Shown: positions 15,545 through 24,218 of the stretch, one piece after another
Layout: every line of letters starts with the position of its first letter
Numbering within the stretch: position 1 is the first letter of the stretch
NCBI RefSeq assembly: GCF_000721235.1
Contig: NZ_JOFH01000053.1
Location: 1-34,386 of the forward strand
Direction: 5' to 3'
DNA: 34,386 bases
Source of the DNA: Streptomyces olivaceus
GTDB lineage: Bacteria > Actinomycetota > Actinomycetes > Streptomycetales > Streptomycetaceae
Program-made: the position numbers and the translations under genes
Notes under the pieces: model-generated
Database searches by the model: none
Told to the model about the DNA's origin: nothing
Seen by the model: only the letters and a program-made list of their open reading frames with translations

Positions 15545-16348
15545 CTACTCCCCCAGCCCGGCCAGGTCGCGCAGCCGGCGGCCCTGCGCGGCCCGCTCGG
15601 CGGCGCGCTGGGCCTCGTAGTCCCGGTGCTGGGCGCCCTGGAGCAGCGCCTTGGTCTCGACGACGGAGTCCCGCGGCGCCGCCAGGACCGCCGACACCAG
15701 GTCCCGCACAGCGCCGTCGAGCTGGTCGGCCGGTACGGCGAGGTTGGCGAGTCCGCTGCCCACGGCCTCCTCGGCCATGACGAAGCGCCCGGTCGCGCAG
15801 ATCTCCAGCGCGCGGGCGTATCCGATCAGGGACACCAGCGGGTGCGTGCCCGTGAGGTCCGGCACGAGGCCCAGGCTGGTCTCGCGCATGGCGAACTGCA
15901 CGTCTTCGGCGACGACCCGCAGGTCGCAGGCGAGGGCGAGCTGGAAGCCCGCCCCGATGGCGTGCCCCTGGACGGCGGCGACGGACAGGATGTCGCTGCG
16001 CCGCCACCAGGTGAACGCCTCCTGGTACTCGGCGACGGCCGCGTCGAGTTCGGCGTCGTCGCCCCGCGCGAGGTCGATGAACGACGGTTCGCCGTCGAAG
16101 CCCTCGGGCGTGAACGCCTGCCGGTCGAGCCCGGCCGAGAACGACTTGCCCTCGGCCCGCAGCACCACGGCCCGGACGGAGCCGGGCAGCAGCCGGCCGG
16201 CCTCGGTGAGCGCCCGCCACAGAGCGGGGCTCTGCGCGTTGCGCTTGGCCGGGTTGGTCAGCGTCACCGTGGCGACGGCGTCGTCGACGGTGAGCCGCAC
16301 GCCGTCCTGGTCGAGTGCGGGACCGGGGTCGTGGACGGGCGAAGCCAT
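15545..16348 (-). CDS. Enoyl-CoA hydratase/isomerase family protein
   Basis: A 267-residue crotonase-fold protein acting on an acyl-CoA substrate. The first oxyanion-hole segment is KSFSAGLDRQAF (about 67-78) and the second is QGHAIGAGFQLALACDLRV (about 125-143). Of the two hydratase glutamates, the second is present in RETSLGLVPDLTGT, but the first is replaced by Gln in GAGFQL. That pattern fits an isomerase or another crotonase activity better than a classical hydratase. The ATG at 16348 has GGAGG at six bases. It stands alone between the Asp23 operon and gbn. The exact reaction cannot be named. Confidence 0.88.
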   Translation of the reverse strand: MASPVHDPGPALDQDGVRLTVDDAVATVTLTNPAKRNAQSPALWRALTEAGRLLPGSVRAVVLRAEGKSFSAGLDRQAFTPEGFDGEPSFIDLARGDDAELDAAVAEYQEAFTWWRRSDILSVAAVQGHAIGAGFQLALACDLRVVAEDVQFAMRETSLGLVPDLTGTHPLVSLIGYARALEICATGRFVMAEEAVGSGLANLAVPADQLDGAVRDLVSAVLAAPRDSVVETKALLQGAQHRDYEAQRAAERAAQGRRLRDLAGLGE

Positions 16349-16506
16349 GGGGCGCCTCCGGAAGGTGCGGTCGTCGTCCCCGCCGTGCGCCGGTCGGTGC
16401 GCCGTGCGCCGGCAGGGCTAAGTGACTGCACAGTAACCACCCGGGCGGTCATGCGACCGACCGGGTGACCACCTTCACTTTCGGAGTCGAGGGGTCGCCC
16501 GGGTTG

Positions 16507-16728
16507 TCAGGCCGATGTGGCCTTCTTGCCCCGGGTCGCCCCGCCACGCCCTCGGAGCGTGACGCCCGACTCGCTGAGCATGCGGTGCACAAAGCCATAC
16601 GAGCGGCCGGTCTCCTCGGCCAACGCCCGAATGCTCGCACCGGCGTCGTACTTCTTCTTCAGGTCTGCCGCGAGCTTGTCGCGCGCGGCGCCGGTCACCC
16701 GGCTGCCCTTCTTCAGAGTCTCGGCCAC
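16507..16728 (-). CDS. gbn: Gbn, GATC-binding nucleoid-associated protein
   Basis: This 73-residue protein matches, as I recall it, SCO1839 (Gbn) of S. coelicolor, a small actinobacterial nucleoid-associated protein that recognises GATC followed by (A/T)T and generally lowers expression of bound genes. A short basic N-terminus (AETLKKGSRVTG) precedes a helical region and a helix-turn-helix with SIRALAEETGRSYGFVHRML (about 31-50). A basic tail (RGRGGATRGKKATSA) follows. The GTG at 16728 is chosen over the ATG at 16773 because GAGGAGG stands just before it and it gives the known 73-residue length. A GATCAT site lies about 40 bp upstream of the start codon, so the gene may control itself. Confidence 0.93.
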   Translation of the reverse strand: MAETLKKGSRVTGAARDKLAADLKKKYDAGASIRALAEETGRSYGFVHRMLSESGVTLRGRGGATRGKKATSA

Positions 16729-17113
16729 CCGTGCCTCCTCATGGGAAGTGCGCTCTGGTCTTCTCATGATCACCCCTCCCGGCCCTCATGGCCACCCATT
16801 CGGCAAGGTCGATGAGTCAAGGTTGTGACGACAGGAGCGTGTCCCCACATACGGAATGCGGAATTCCAGAGAATCTCGTCCGTACCGCCGAACGGGTTTC
16901 CCCGCGTAACTCCAGGTCAGAAAGGCGTCGCGGCCGGACCCCCGGGCAATGGGGATCCGGCCGCGAAATGGATGTACGACGCACCTCTTGATGAGGAGAT
17001 CTCACACAGATGGTGGATCACGGATCGGCCGAATGATCCATCACCAGTGGATCATCCATTCGATCAAGCGGAATCGACCACCGGCGAGACGGCGATCACG
17101 CGAGGACGGCCGC
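16729..17113 (-). promoter_or_regulatory. gbn upstream region with GATC cluster
   Basis: This 385-bp gap lies between the ABC-F stop and the gbn start and is less GC-rich than its surroundings. GATC occurs at 16768, 16954, 16998, 17016, 17023, 17035, 17050, 17062 and 17094; seven of these fall within 100 bp. Three fit the Gbn consensus GATC(A/T)T on one strand: 16766-16771, 17033-17038 and 17050-17055. The last two form an inverted repeat, ATGATCCA and TGGATCAT, with a 7-base spacer. A possible -35 (TTGACT) reads on the minus strand near 16815. No open frame here has normal codon use. Binding by Gbn is inferred. Confidence 0.55.
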
Positions 17114-18712
17114 TCAGGCGAGGGCGACGAGGTCCGCGTAGTCGGCGCCCCACAGGTCCTCGACGCCGTCCGGAAGCAGGATGATGCGTTCCGGCTGGAG
17201 CGCCTCGACGGCGCCCTCGTCGTGGGTGACGAGGACGACGGCGCCCTTGTAGGTGCGCAGCGCGCCGAGGATCTCCTCGCGGCTGGCCGGGTCGAGGTTG
17301 TTGGTGGGCTCGTCCAGGAGCAGCACGTTCGCCGAGGACACCACGAGGGTGGCCAGGGCGAGGCGGGTCTTCTCGCCGCCGGAGAGGACGCCGGCGGGCT
17401 TGTCGACGTCGTCGCCGGAGAAGAGGAACGAGCCCAGCGTCTTGCGGACCTCGACGAGGTCGAGGTCGGGGTTGGCCGAGCGCATGTTCTCCAGGACGGT
17501 GCGCTCGGGGTCGAGGGTCTCGTGCTCCTGCGCGTAGTAGCCGAGCTTGAGGCCGTGGCCCTCGATCACCTGGCCGGTGTCGGGCTTCTCGACGCCGCCG
17601 AGCAGGCGCAGCAGGGTGGTCTTGCCCGCGCCGTTGAGGCCGAGGATGACGACGCGGGAGCCCTTGTCGATGGCCAGGTCGACGTCGGTGAAGATCTCCA
17701 GGGAGCCGTACGACTTGGAGAGGTCCTCCGCCGTCAGCGGGGTCTTGCCGCAGGGTGCGGGTTCGGGGAAGCGGAGCTTGGCGACCTTGTCGGACTTGCG
17801 CTCGGACTCCAGCCCGGCCAGCAGCTTGTCCGCGCGGCGGGCCATGTTCTGCGCGGCGACCGTCTTGGTGGCCTTGGCGCGCATCTTGTCGGCCTGCGAA
17901 TGCAGCGCGGACGCCTTCTTCTCCGCGTTCTGCCGCTCGCGCTTGCGGCGCTTCTCGTCGGCCTCGCGCTGCTGCTGGTAGAGCCGCCAGCCCATGTTGT
18001 AGACGTCGATCTGGGAGCGGTTGGCGTCCAGGTAGAACACCTTGTTGACGACCGTCTCGACCAGGTCGACGTCGTGGGAGATCACGATGAAGCCGCCGCG
18101 GTAGGTCTTCAGATAGTCGCGCAGCCAGACGATCGAGTCGGCGTCGAGGTGGTTGGTCGGCTCGTCGAGGAGCAGGGTGTCGGCGTCCGAGAACAGGATG
18201 CGGGCCAGCTCGATACGGCGGCGCTGACCGCCGGAGAGCGTGTGCAGGGGCTGGCCGAGCACGCGGTCGGGCAGGTTGAGCGCGGCGGCGATGGTGGCGG
18301 CCTCGGCCTCGGCGGCGTACCCGCCCTTGGTGAGGAACTCGGTCTCCTGGCGCTCGTACTGCCGGAGCGCCTTGTCGCGGGTGGCGCCCTGGCCGTTGGC
18401 GATGCGCTGCTCGTTCTCCCGCATCTTGCGGATCAGCGTGTCCAGGCCGCGGGCGGACAGGATGCGGTCGCGGGCGAGCACGTCGAGGTCGCCGGTGCGG
18501 GGGTCCTGCGGGAGGTAGCCGACCTCGCCGGAGCGGGTGACGGTCCCGCCGGCGGGCTGGCCCTCGCCGGCCAGGACCTTGGTGAGGGTGGTCTTGCCGG
18601 CGCCGTTGCGGCCGACCAGGCCGATGCGGTCGCCCTTGGCGACGCGGAACGTGGCGCTCTCGATGAGGACGCGGGCACCGGCGCGCAGCTCGATGCCGGA
18701 GGCGGAGATCAT
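17114..18712 (-). CDS. ABC-F family ATPase
   Basis: A 532-residue protein with two ABC domains in one chain and no membrane segment, the mark of ABC-F translation factors. Domain 1 has Walker A GRNGAGKTT, signature LSGGQRRRIELARI and Walker B DTLLLDEPTNHLD. A charged linker of the kind that contacts the ribosome follows (READEKRRKRERQNAEKK). Domain 2 has GLNGAGKTT, LSGGEKTRLALATL and VLLLDEPTNNLD. ABC-F proteins act at the ribosomal E site, either to resolve stalling or to protect against antibiotics. AGGAG lies seven bases before the ATG at 18712. A seven-codon frame upstream may regulate it. Whether it is a housekeeping factor or a resistance protein is open. Confidence 0.93.
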   Translation of the reverse strand: MISASGIELRAGARVLIESATFRVAKGDRIGLVGRNGAGKTTLTKVLAGEGQPAGGTVTRSGEVGYLPQDPRTGDLDVLARDRILSARGLDTLIRKMRENEQRIANGQGATRDKALRQYERQETEFLTKGGYAAEAEAATIAAALNLPDRVLGQPLHTLSGGQRRRIELARILFSDADTLLLDEPTNHLDADSIVWLRDYLKTYRGGFIVISHDVDLVETVVNKVFYLDANRSQIDVYNMGWRLYQQQREADEKRRKRERQNAEKKASALHSQADKMRAKATKTVAAQNMARRADKLLAGLESERKSDKVAKLRFPEPAPCGKTPLTAEDLSKSYGSLEIFTDVDLAIDKGSRVVILGLNGAGKTTLLRLLGGVEKPDTGQVIEGHGLKLGYYAQEHETLDPERTVLENMRSANPDLDLVEVRKTLGSFLFSGDDVDKPAGVLSGGEKTRLALATLVVSSANVLLLDEPTNNLDPASREEILGALRTYKGAVVLVTHDEGAVEALQPERIILLPDGVEDLWGADYADLVALA

Positions 18713-18770
18713 GGTCAGACTCCTGGGCGGGTGGGTGGCGGAATGGGCGGCTGAGGAGAGGTCCCGCCGG

Positions 18771-18794
18771 CTAATGCACAAGGAGAATGGCCAT
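18771..18794 (-). promoter_or_regulatory. Possible leaderless 7-codon leader peptide of ABC-F gene
   Basis: On the minus strand a short frame encodes MAILLVH and stops 58 bases before the ABC-F start. A TAGACT -10-like element (18807-18802) ends seven bases before its ATG, so transcription would begin almost at the A of the start codon, giving a leaderless uORF. CTCCTT inside it and CTCTCCTC just after it are complementary to the AGGAG ribosome-binding site of the ABC-F gene. This layout fits ribosome-mediated attenuation as known for some other ABC-F genes. No good -35 was found. Confidence 0.45.
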
Positions 18795-18915
18795 GGGGGC
18801 CAGTCTAACGGGGGTACGCAAGCACTTTTCCCGCGCGTGGTGCGGCTGCGGGGGCACGCGCGGGAGGCGCGGGTGCCCCCGGCGGTGCGCCGGTCCGGGC
18901 CGGGGCGCGCCCCGG

Positions 18916-20252
18916 TCAGCTGCCCCCGGTGTGGACCTGGAAGGCGGCTCTGCGTACGGCCTTGGCCAGGGCCGGGTCGGGATGTGCCGCGGCGAGGGCG
19001 ACCAGGACCTGCACGGTGCGCGGGTGGCCGACCGCGCGGACCTCGTCGAGCAGCGCGGGGACGGTGGGCTGCACCGCCGACTCCAGGTGCCGCACGAGCA
19101 GCGGGGCCTCGCCGTGGTCGGCGACGGCGGCGGCGGTGTCGACCCACAGCCACGTCGCCTCCCGGCGGGTGAGGACCTCGTGGGCGTCCTCCGGGTCGGC
19201 GCCGTCGTGCTCGGCCAGCCACAGCAGGGCGTACGGCCGCAGCGTCGGTTCCTCGGCGACGCCCCGGACGTCGGGCTCGGCCGGGGCGCCTACCACGCGC
19301 AGCGCCTCGAAGGCGAGACCGCGCAGCAGGGCGTCCTCGCCGCGGGCGGCGCCGAGCAGTTCGGTGACGGCGTTGCCGACGGGGCGGGCGGCGAGCCAGG
19401 CGCGGTACTCGGCGCGGGCGGCGTTCGGGCGGAGCCGCGGAGCATGCCCTCGGCCGACTGCTCGATGTTGCCGGCGGGGCTCTGCGCGGCGACGCAGATC
19501 TGCTCCAGCTTGACCCAGACCGCCCAGTTGCCCAGCGGGGTGAGCGTGGCCTGCCCGTCGCCGCAGGTGAGGGCGCCCACGGAGGCGAGGGCGTGCAGGG
19601 CCCAGTCCAGGAGGGGGGCGAGCGGGGTGTCGGCGGCGACGTCCGGGGCGGGCGGGACCGCTCCCGGGGTGCCGGGCTCCAGCTGGGGGCCGTAGGGCAC
19701 CTCGCAGCGCTCGGTGCGCAGCTCGGTGACGCGCTGCTCCAGGAGGTCGAGGAGCTGCGCGACCGGGACGGGCCCGGCGGAGAGCTGGAGGAAGGAGAGC
19801 ACCTGGGGCATCGCCGAGACGACCTCGGCGACGGCGGCGTGCTCCTGGCCCGCGGGCTCGGGGTGGGCGAGCGACCAGGCGTCGAAGAGGGCGACCCAGC
19901 CCCGGAGTACGGCGCTGTCGTCGCGGTTCCAGGCGCGCAGCCGCCAGCCCGGGCGGGCGGTGTCGCCGTGCACCTCGATCAGTCCGGCGAGGCGGGCGGT
20001 GTCCCAGTCGGCCAGGACCTGGGCGGCGGTCACGCCCAGCTCACGGGCCGCCTGGCCGGCGGTCGCGTCGGAGAGGGTGGCCTTGCCGTCGGAGGTCGCG
20101 CTGCCCCGGCCTGGGCCGAGGGCCGAGTCGGCCCAGCGGGCGACGCGGGCCGCGTCGGCAAGGCCGGAGCGCGCCATTTTGGCCAGCTCCGACCGGGCCG
20201 GTGTGCCCTCCGGAGGGCGCGGCGCGGGGCGGCGCGGACGCCGCTGGTTCAT
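18916..20252 (-). pseudogene. HEAT-like protein gene broken by a frameshift
   Basis: Two minus-strand frames read as one protein. The N-terminal part runs from the ATG at 20252 (MNQRRPRRPAPRPPEG) through a long helical region with VKLEQICVAAQSPAGNIEQS to about 19440. The sense then continues in another frame with NAARAEYRAWLAARPVGNAV and goes on through helical HEAT-like repeats to the stop at 18916. Loss of one base (or gain of two) at about 19434-19442, in a CCGCGG run, explains the break. The original protein would have about 445 residues. No known domain beyond the helical repeats can be named. It may be a true pseudogene or a sequencing error in a GC run; the rest of both frames is intact. 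Confidence 0.7.
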
Positions 20253-20729
20253 CGCTTGGGGGGCGGCGGCCAGGGGTCGCGTGCGGACGAGTCGGAGCCT
20301 GGAGTCGCGCGGGATACGGGACGTCACGGGTGCAGTCTTCCGGTTGACGGTCCGAAAACCCAAACGGAATGCCCCGACGGCCCTCGGACACCGGCGAGTC
20401 GGAGGTCGGAGGGGCTGCTCGGGCACGGGATCAGGCCACTGGTACAGCGCTGAACGGAACGGCGACGGCTCCTGCCGGAGGGACCAGGCGGAGCCGCCCC
20501 GGGGCCCGCCGGGGCCCGCCCCGGCGCCACCCCCGCGACGCGTCCGGGGGCGTCCCGAGGCCGATGCCGAGAACCGTCCCGAACCCCGCCCCGAGGCCCA
20601 CTCGTGAGGGCCGCCGGAGTCGCCGGGGCCACGGTGTCTGCTCGGCGCTGCGGCCCGCAGCGGCCCGCGGCGGCCCACGTCAAGCCGCAGACGTCGTGGC
20701 GGGACGGCGGCAGGGCGGTCGGTGACGTG
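20253..20729. other. Intergenic region, 477 bp
   Basis: No convincing gene was found here. The part near 20340-20370 is relatively AT-rich and may hold the leftward promoter of the frameshifted gene. A 10-bp direct repeat (GGGGCCCGCC twice) lies around 20500. Open frames across the region have poor codon use. It lies between the start of the frameshifted gene and the stop of the hydrolase gene, so it also forms the hydrolase 3' flank. Confidence 0.4.
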
Positions 20730-21857
20730 TCACACCAGGGGGGTCATGAAGCGGCGGAGGGTCTCCTCGTAGTCCGCGGGGTCGGCGTTCCACATGGCGC
20801 CGTGCGGGGCGTCCTTGACGGTGTGCAGGGCGACCATGCGCGAGTGGGTGTCGGCGAGGCGCCGGGAGAGCCGCCACGGGGCCACCGTGTCGCCGGGACC
20901 GTGGAAGATCAGGGTCGGAACCGCCGGCCGGTACAGGCCCGCCGTGCCGGCGTCCCGGTCGGCGTGCAGCCCGGCACGGCCCTGGGCGGCGCGGACCGCG
21001 AGCGGCAGCAGCGGGGCGGGGGTGCGGCGGGCAGCGGCCAGGGCGCGCAGCGTCGTCTCCCAGCTCAGGACCGGCGAGTCCAGGACGAGCCCCGCGATGC
21101 GCTCGCGCACGCCGGAGAGCGCGGCGGTGCGCAGGGCCATGGTGGCGCCGGTGGACCAGCCGAGCAGGACGACCTGGCGGGCGCCGTGGTCGAGGGCGTA
21201 GCGGACGGCCGCGTCCACGTCGCGCCACTCGGTCTCCCCGAAGTGGTGCAGTCCGTCGGGCGAGGGCGGGGCGCCGACGTCGCCGCGGTGGGCGAGGGCG
21301 AGGACCGGGACGCTCCTGCTGTGCAGGGGGCCCATCAGGTTCAGGGCGTGTTCGCGGGTGGCGGCCAGACCGTGCACCGCGACGATCCAGGTCGGCCGGG
21401 CGCCGGGCACGAACCAGGCCGGGAGCGGGCCGAGTTCGCCCGGGACCTCGACGTCGGCGTGATCGAGGCCGAGAGCGGTGCCCGGGTTCCCGACGTAGAG
21501 GTTCGGGGTGAACCACGCCCGGTCCCCGGTACCGAGCGTGCCGTGCGTGACGCGTTCGAGACGGCGCACGACGGTGTCGGCGCCGTGCTCCGCGCTGTCG
21601 AGGACCGGACCGACGACCGCGTGGGAGCCGTCGCCGGCGAGTCCGTACCGGCCGGGGCGCAGCGCCGCCAGGTCGCGGGTGAGGGTGATCTGCCCGGCGG
21701 CGGTGCCGTGCACGGTGAGCCGGGGCTCGGTGGGCAGCGGCCGGCCGGGCGGCGCCTTGAGCGCGGCATCGCTGGCCAGCCGGCCGGCGACGACGCCGGC
21801 CGCGCCTGCCGCGAGCGTCGCGGCGAGGGCGGCGGCCGTTCCTGTGACAGTGCGCAT
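20730..21857 (-). CDS. Alpha/beta hydrolase, membrane-anchored or exported
   Basis: A 375-residue alpha/beta hydrolase. The N-terminus (1-28, rich in Ala/Gly/Val) looks like a signal anchor or signal peptide. After a domain of about 120 residues without known similarity, the hydrolase fold starts at WIVAVHGLAATRE. The nucleophile Ser is in GWSTGA, the acid Asp in HGPGDTVAP and the His in KDAPHGAM, so the triad is complete. The ATG at 21857 is preceded by AGGAG at nine bases. Esterase or lipase-like activity is likely; the substrate is unknown. It is separated by 119 bp from the aldolase gene on the same strand. Confidence 0.85.
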   Translation of the reverse strand: MRTVTGTAAALAATLAAGAAGVVAGRLASDAALKAPPGRPLPTEPRLTVHGTAAGQITLTRDLAALRPGRYGLAGDGSHAVVGPVLDSAEHGADTVVRRLERVTHGTLGTGDRAWFTPNLYVGNPGTALGLDHADVEVPGELGPLPAWFVPGARPTWIVAVHGLAATREHALNLMGPLHSRSVPVLALAHRGDVGAPPSPDGLHHFGETEWRDVDAAVRYALDHGARQVVLLGWSTGATMALRTAALSGVRERIAGLVLDSPVLSWETTLRALAAARRTPAPLLPLAVRAAQGRAGLHADRDAGTAGLYRPAVPTLIFHGPGDTVAPWRLSRRLADTHSRMVALHTVKDAPHGAMWNADPADYEETLRRFMTPLV

Positions 21858-21976
21858 GGGGCCAGTCTCCTGGTGGAGTCCTCGGGCGGCCAGTGGGCGG
21901 CCGACGGCGGGTGACGACCGGTGACTTCCGGTACCCCCGCGTGACTCCTGGTACCCCGGCACGCCCCCGGGGAACG

Positions 21977-22669
21977 TCACCCGGACTGGCCGTAGCCCCG
22001 GAGCCGTTCGGACGCCTCCGCCAGCTGGGCGTCGGTCAGCAGGGACGGCGTCCGGCCCGGCACCGAGGCGGCGGTCAGCCAGAGACGGCACATCCACTCC
22101 AGCTGGGCCGTGCGGTCGTAGGCCTGGTCGAGTGAGATCCCGTAGGTGATCGTGCCGTGGTTGCGGAGCAGGCAGCCGGTGCGGCCGGCGAGGGCGTCGA
22201 GCATGCCGCGCGCCAGTTCCCCGGTGCCGTAGGCGGCGTACGGGGCGACGCGGACGGGGCCGCCGAGCGCGGCCGTCATGTAGTGCACCGGCGGCAGTTC
22301 GGGGACGAGCAGCGAGACCGCCGTGGCGTGCACGGCGTGGGTGTGGACGACGGCCCGGGCAGCGGGGTCGGCGTCGTACACGGCCAGGTGCATGGGCAGT
22401 TCGCTGGTGGGGACCAGGGTGCCCAGCACCTGCCGTCCGGCGAGGTCGACGCCGGTCGCGTCGTCGGGGGTCAGCCGGTCGTAGGGCACGCCGGACGGGG
22501 TGACGAGGACCGTGTCGCCGACGCGCACCGAGACGTTGCCGGAGGTGCCGACGACCAGCCCGTCCGCCACCGTCCGCCGGGCCGTCGTGACGAGTTCCGC
22601 CCAGGCCCGCTCCTCGGCCGCGGCCGTCCGTCCGCGATCGCTGGTCCCTCCCGCCCGCCGATGCGTCAC
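21977..22669 (-). CDS. Class II aldolase (L-fuculose-phosphate aldolase-like)
   Basis: A 230-residue zinc aldolase of the AraD/FucA family. The phosphate-binding loop is GTSGNVSVR, the catalytic Glu lies in PTSELPMHLAVY and the zinc ligands are the His pair in VVHTHAVH and the His in LLRNHGTITYG. Members split sugar phosphates into dihydroxyacetone phosphate and an aldehyde, or epimerise pentulose phosphates. Some act in methylthioribose salvage, so the exact substrate is open. GTG at 22669 with GGGAGGG five bases upstream is the chosen start. It is divergent from pit, sharing a 234-bp region. Confidence 0.9.
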   Translation of the reverse strand: MTHRRAGGTSDRGRTAAAEERAWAELVTTARRTVADGLVVGTSGNVSVRVGDTVLVTPSGVPYDRLTPDDATGVDLAGRQVLGTLVPTSELPMHLAVYDADPAARAVVHTHAVHATAVSLLVPELPPVHYMTAALGGPVRVAPYAAYGTGELARGMLDALAGRTGCLLRNHGTITYGISLDQAYDRTAQLEWMCRLWLTAASVPGRTPSLLTDAQLAEASERLRGYGQSG

Positions 22670-22812
22670 CGCCACCCTCCCGCCGGGCGCTCCCGCACCC
22701 CTCGTGTCCCGCCGCCGACCGGCCTTCGCATCGATCCTGCCAGGGGTGTCTCCGGAGAGCACCGGAGCGGCCACGGACAGGGAACGGACAGGGGGCGACA
22801 CCCCCCACTTCC

Positions 22813-22867
22813 GGTCACCGCGACGCCCTGCCCAGTTCATCTTCCGTTCACCCTGGTTACCTACGTT
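22813..22867 (+). promoter_or_regulatory. PHO-box-like direct repeats upstream of pit
   Basis: Two adjacent 11-bp units, GTTCATCTTCC (22835-22845) and GTTCACCCTGG (22846-22856), match the Streptomyces PhoP binding unit GTTCAYYYRG-. In the same 11-bp register lie GGTCACCGCGA (22813-22823) and a weaker TTACCTACGTT (22857-22867). A -10-like TACGTT at 22862-22867 would place the repeats over the -35 region. PhoP control of phosphate transport is established in Streptomyces; binding here is inferred. Confidence 0.7.
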
Positions 22868-22903
22868 CGTCGCGCCAACGACCTCGAACGATTGCCTGGG
22901 TAA

Positions 22904-24184
22904 ATGGAAAGCTTCTCGCTGATCCTCGCGATTGTGGTGGTAACCGCACTCGCGTTTGATTTCACGAACGGTTTCCACGACACCGCGAACGCGATGGCAA
23001 CGACCATTTCGACCGGTGCGCTCAAGCCCAAGGTGGCGGTGGCGATGTCCGCCGTCCTCAACCTTGTAGGCGCCTTCCTCTCGGTGGAGGTCGCCAACAC
23101 GATCTCCAAGGGTCTCGTCGACGAGACCGGCATCCGTCCCGAGGTCATCTTCGCCGCCCTGGTCGGCGCGATCCTCTGGAACCTGCTGACCTGGCTGGTC
23201 GGGCTCCCGTCCAGTTCCTCGCACGCCCTCATGGGCGGCCTGATCGGTGCCGCGATCGCCTCGGCGGGCGTCGGCGCGGTCCACGGCGACGTGCTCGTCA
23301 CCAAGGTGCTCCTCCCGGCGATCGCCGCCCCGATCGTGGCCGGCGTCGCGGCGATGCTCGCGTCCCGGATGACGTACTCGCTGGGCCGCAGGGCCGACGG
23401 CAGGGCGGCCGCGAAGGGCTACCGCGCCGGGCAGATCGCCTCCGCCGGTCTGGTATCGCTGGCCCACGGCACCAACGACGCCCAGAAGACGATGGGCATC
23501 ATCACCCTCGCGCTGATCGCCGGCGGCTCGCTCGCCCCCGACTCCGACCCGCCGGTGTGGGTCATCCTCTCCGCGGGCCTGGCCATCGCGCTCGGTACCT
23601 ACCTCGGCGGCTGGCGCATCATCCGCACCATGGGCAAGGGCCTGACCGACCTCCAGCCGCAGCAGGGCTTCGCCGCCCAGACCAGCGCCGCCACGGTCAT
23701 CCTGGCCTCCTCCCACCTCGGCTTCTCCCTCTCCACCACCCACTCGGTCTCCGGTGCGGTGATGGGCGCGGGCCTCGGCCGCAAGGGCGGTGTGGTCCGC
23801 TGGTCCACGGCCACCCGGATGTTCGTCGCCTGGGGCCTGACGCTGCCGGCGGCGGCGCTGGTCGCCGCGCTCGCCGAGTGGGTCTGCGGCTTCGGCGACT
23901 GGGGCACGGCCCTCGTCGCGGTCTTCCTGATCGCATCCAGCTACGCGATCTGGCGGATCTCCCGCCGCGAGGTCGTCGACCACACCAACGTCGTCGACGC
24001 CGGCCACGCGGCCGGGGTGCCCGGGCAGCCCGAGCCGGCCGGTGTGGTCACCACCGCGATGGCCGCCGTCTCCCCGCCCCCGGCGGGCGTGACCGAGGAC
24101 CTGACGGCCACCGTCGCGGCCCCCGCCGAGCCGTCCGAGCCCCAGGCACCCGCGGCCGCTCCCCCGGCCACCACCACCGTCTGA
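22904..24184 (+). CDS. pit: PiT-family inorganic phosphate transporter
   Basis: A 426-residue low-affinity phosphate permease that moves metal-phosphate with protons. The two PiT half-signatures are present: FDFTNGFHDTANAMATTIS near the N-terminus and LVSLAHGTNDAQKTMG in the middle. GLPSSSSHALMGG and SLSTTHSVSGAVMG are the paired repeats of the two halves. About ten transmembrane segments are visible, followed by a Pro/Ala-rich cytoplasmic tail of about 75 residues. A PHO-box-like repeat lies 40-90 bp upstream, pointing to PhoRP control. The PhoU-like partner (DUF47) that often precedes pit genes is not beside it. A small membrane gene follows after 34 bases. Confidence 0.95.
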   Translation: MESFSLILAIVVVTALAFDFTNGFHDTANAMATTISTGALKPKVAVAMSAVLNLVGAFLSVEVANTISKGLVDETGIRPEVIFAALVGAILWNLLTWLVGLPSSSSHALMGGLIGAAIASAGVGAVHGDVLVTKVLLPAIAAPIVAGVAAMLASRMTYSLGRRADGRAAAKGYRAGQIASAGLVSLAHGTNDAQKTMGIITLALIAGGSLAPDSDPPVWVILSAGLAIALGTYLGGWRIIRTMGKGLTDLQPQQGFAAQTSAATVILASSHLGFSLSTTHSVSGAVMGAGLGRKGGVVRWSTATRMFVAWGLTLPAAALVAALAEWVCGFGDWGTALVAVFLIASSYAIWRISRREVVDHTNVVDAGHAAGVPGQPEPAGVVTTAMAAVSPPPAGVTEDLTATVAAPAEPSEPQAPAAAPPATTTV

Positions 24185-24218
24185 GCCCGCGCTCCGGGAA
24201 CGAAGGAAGCGAATCTCC

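Noticed and set aside
18787..19695. Plus-strand frame starting after AAGGAG near 18781
   Set aside because: The apparent ribosome-binding site is the complement of the leader peptide on the minus strand, and the frame lies antisense to the HEAT-like gene with shadow composition.
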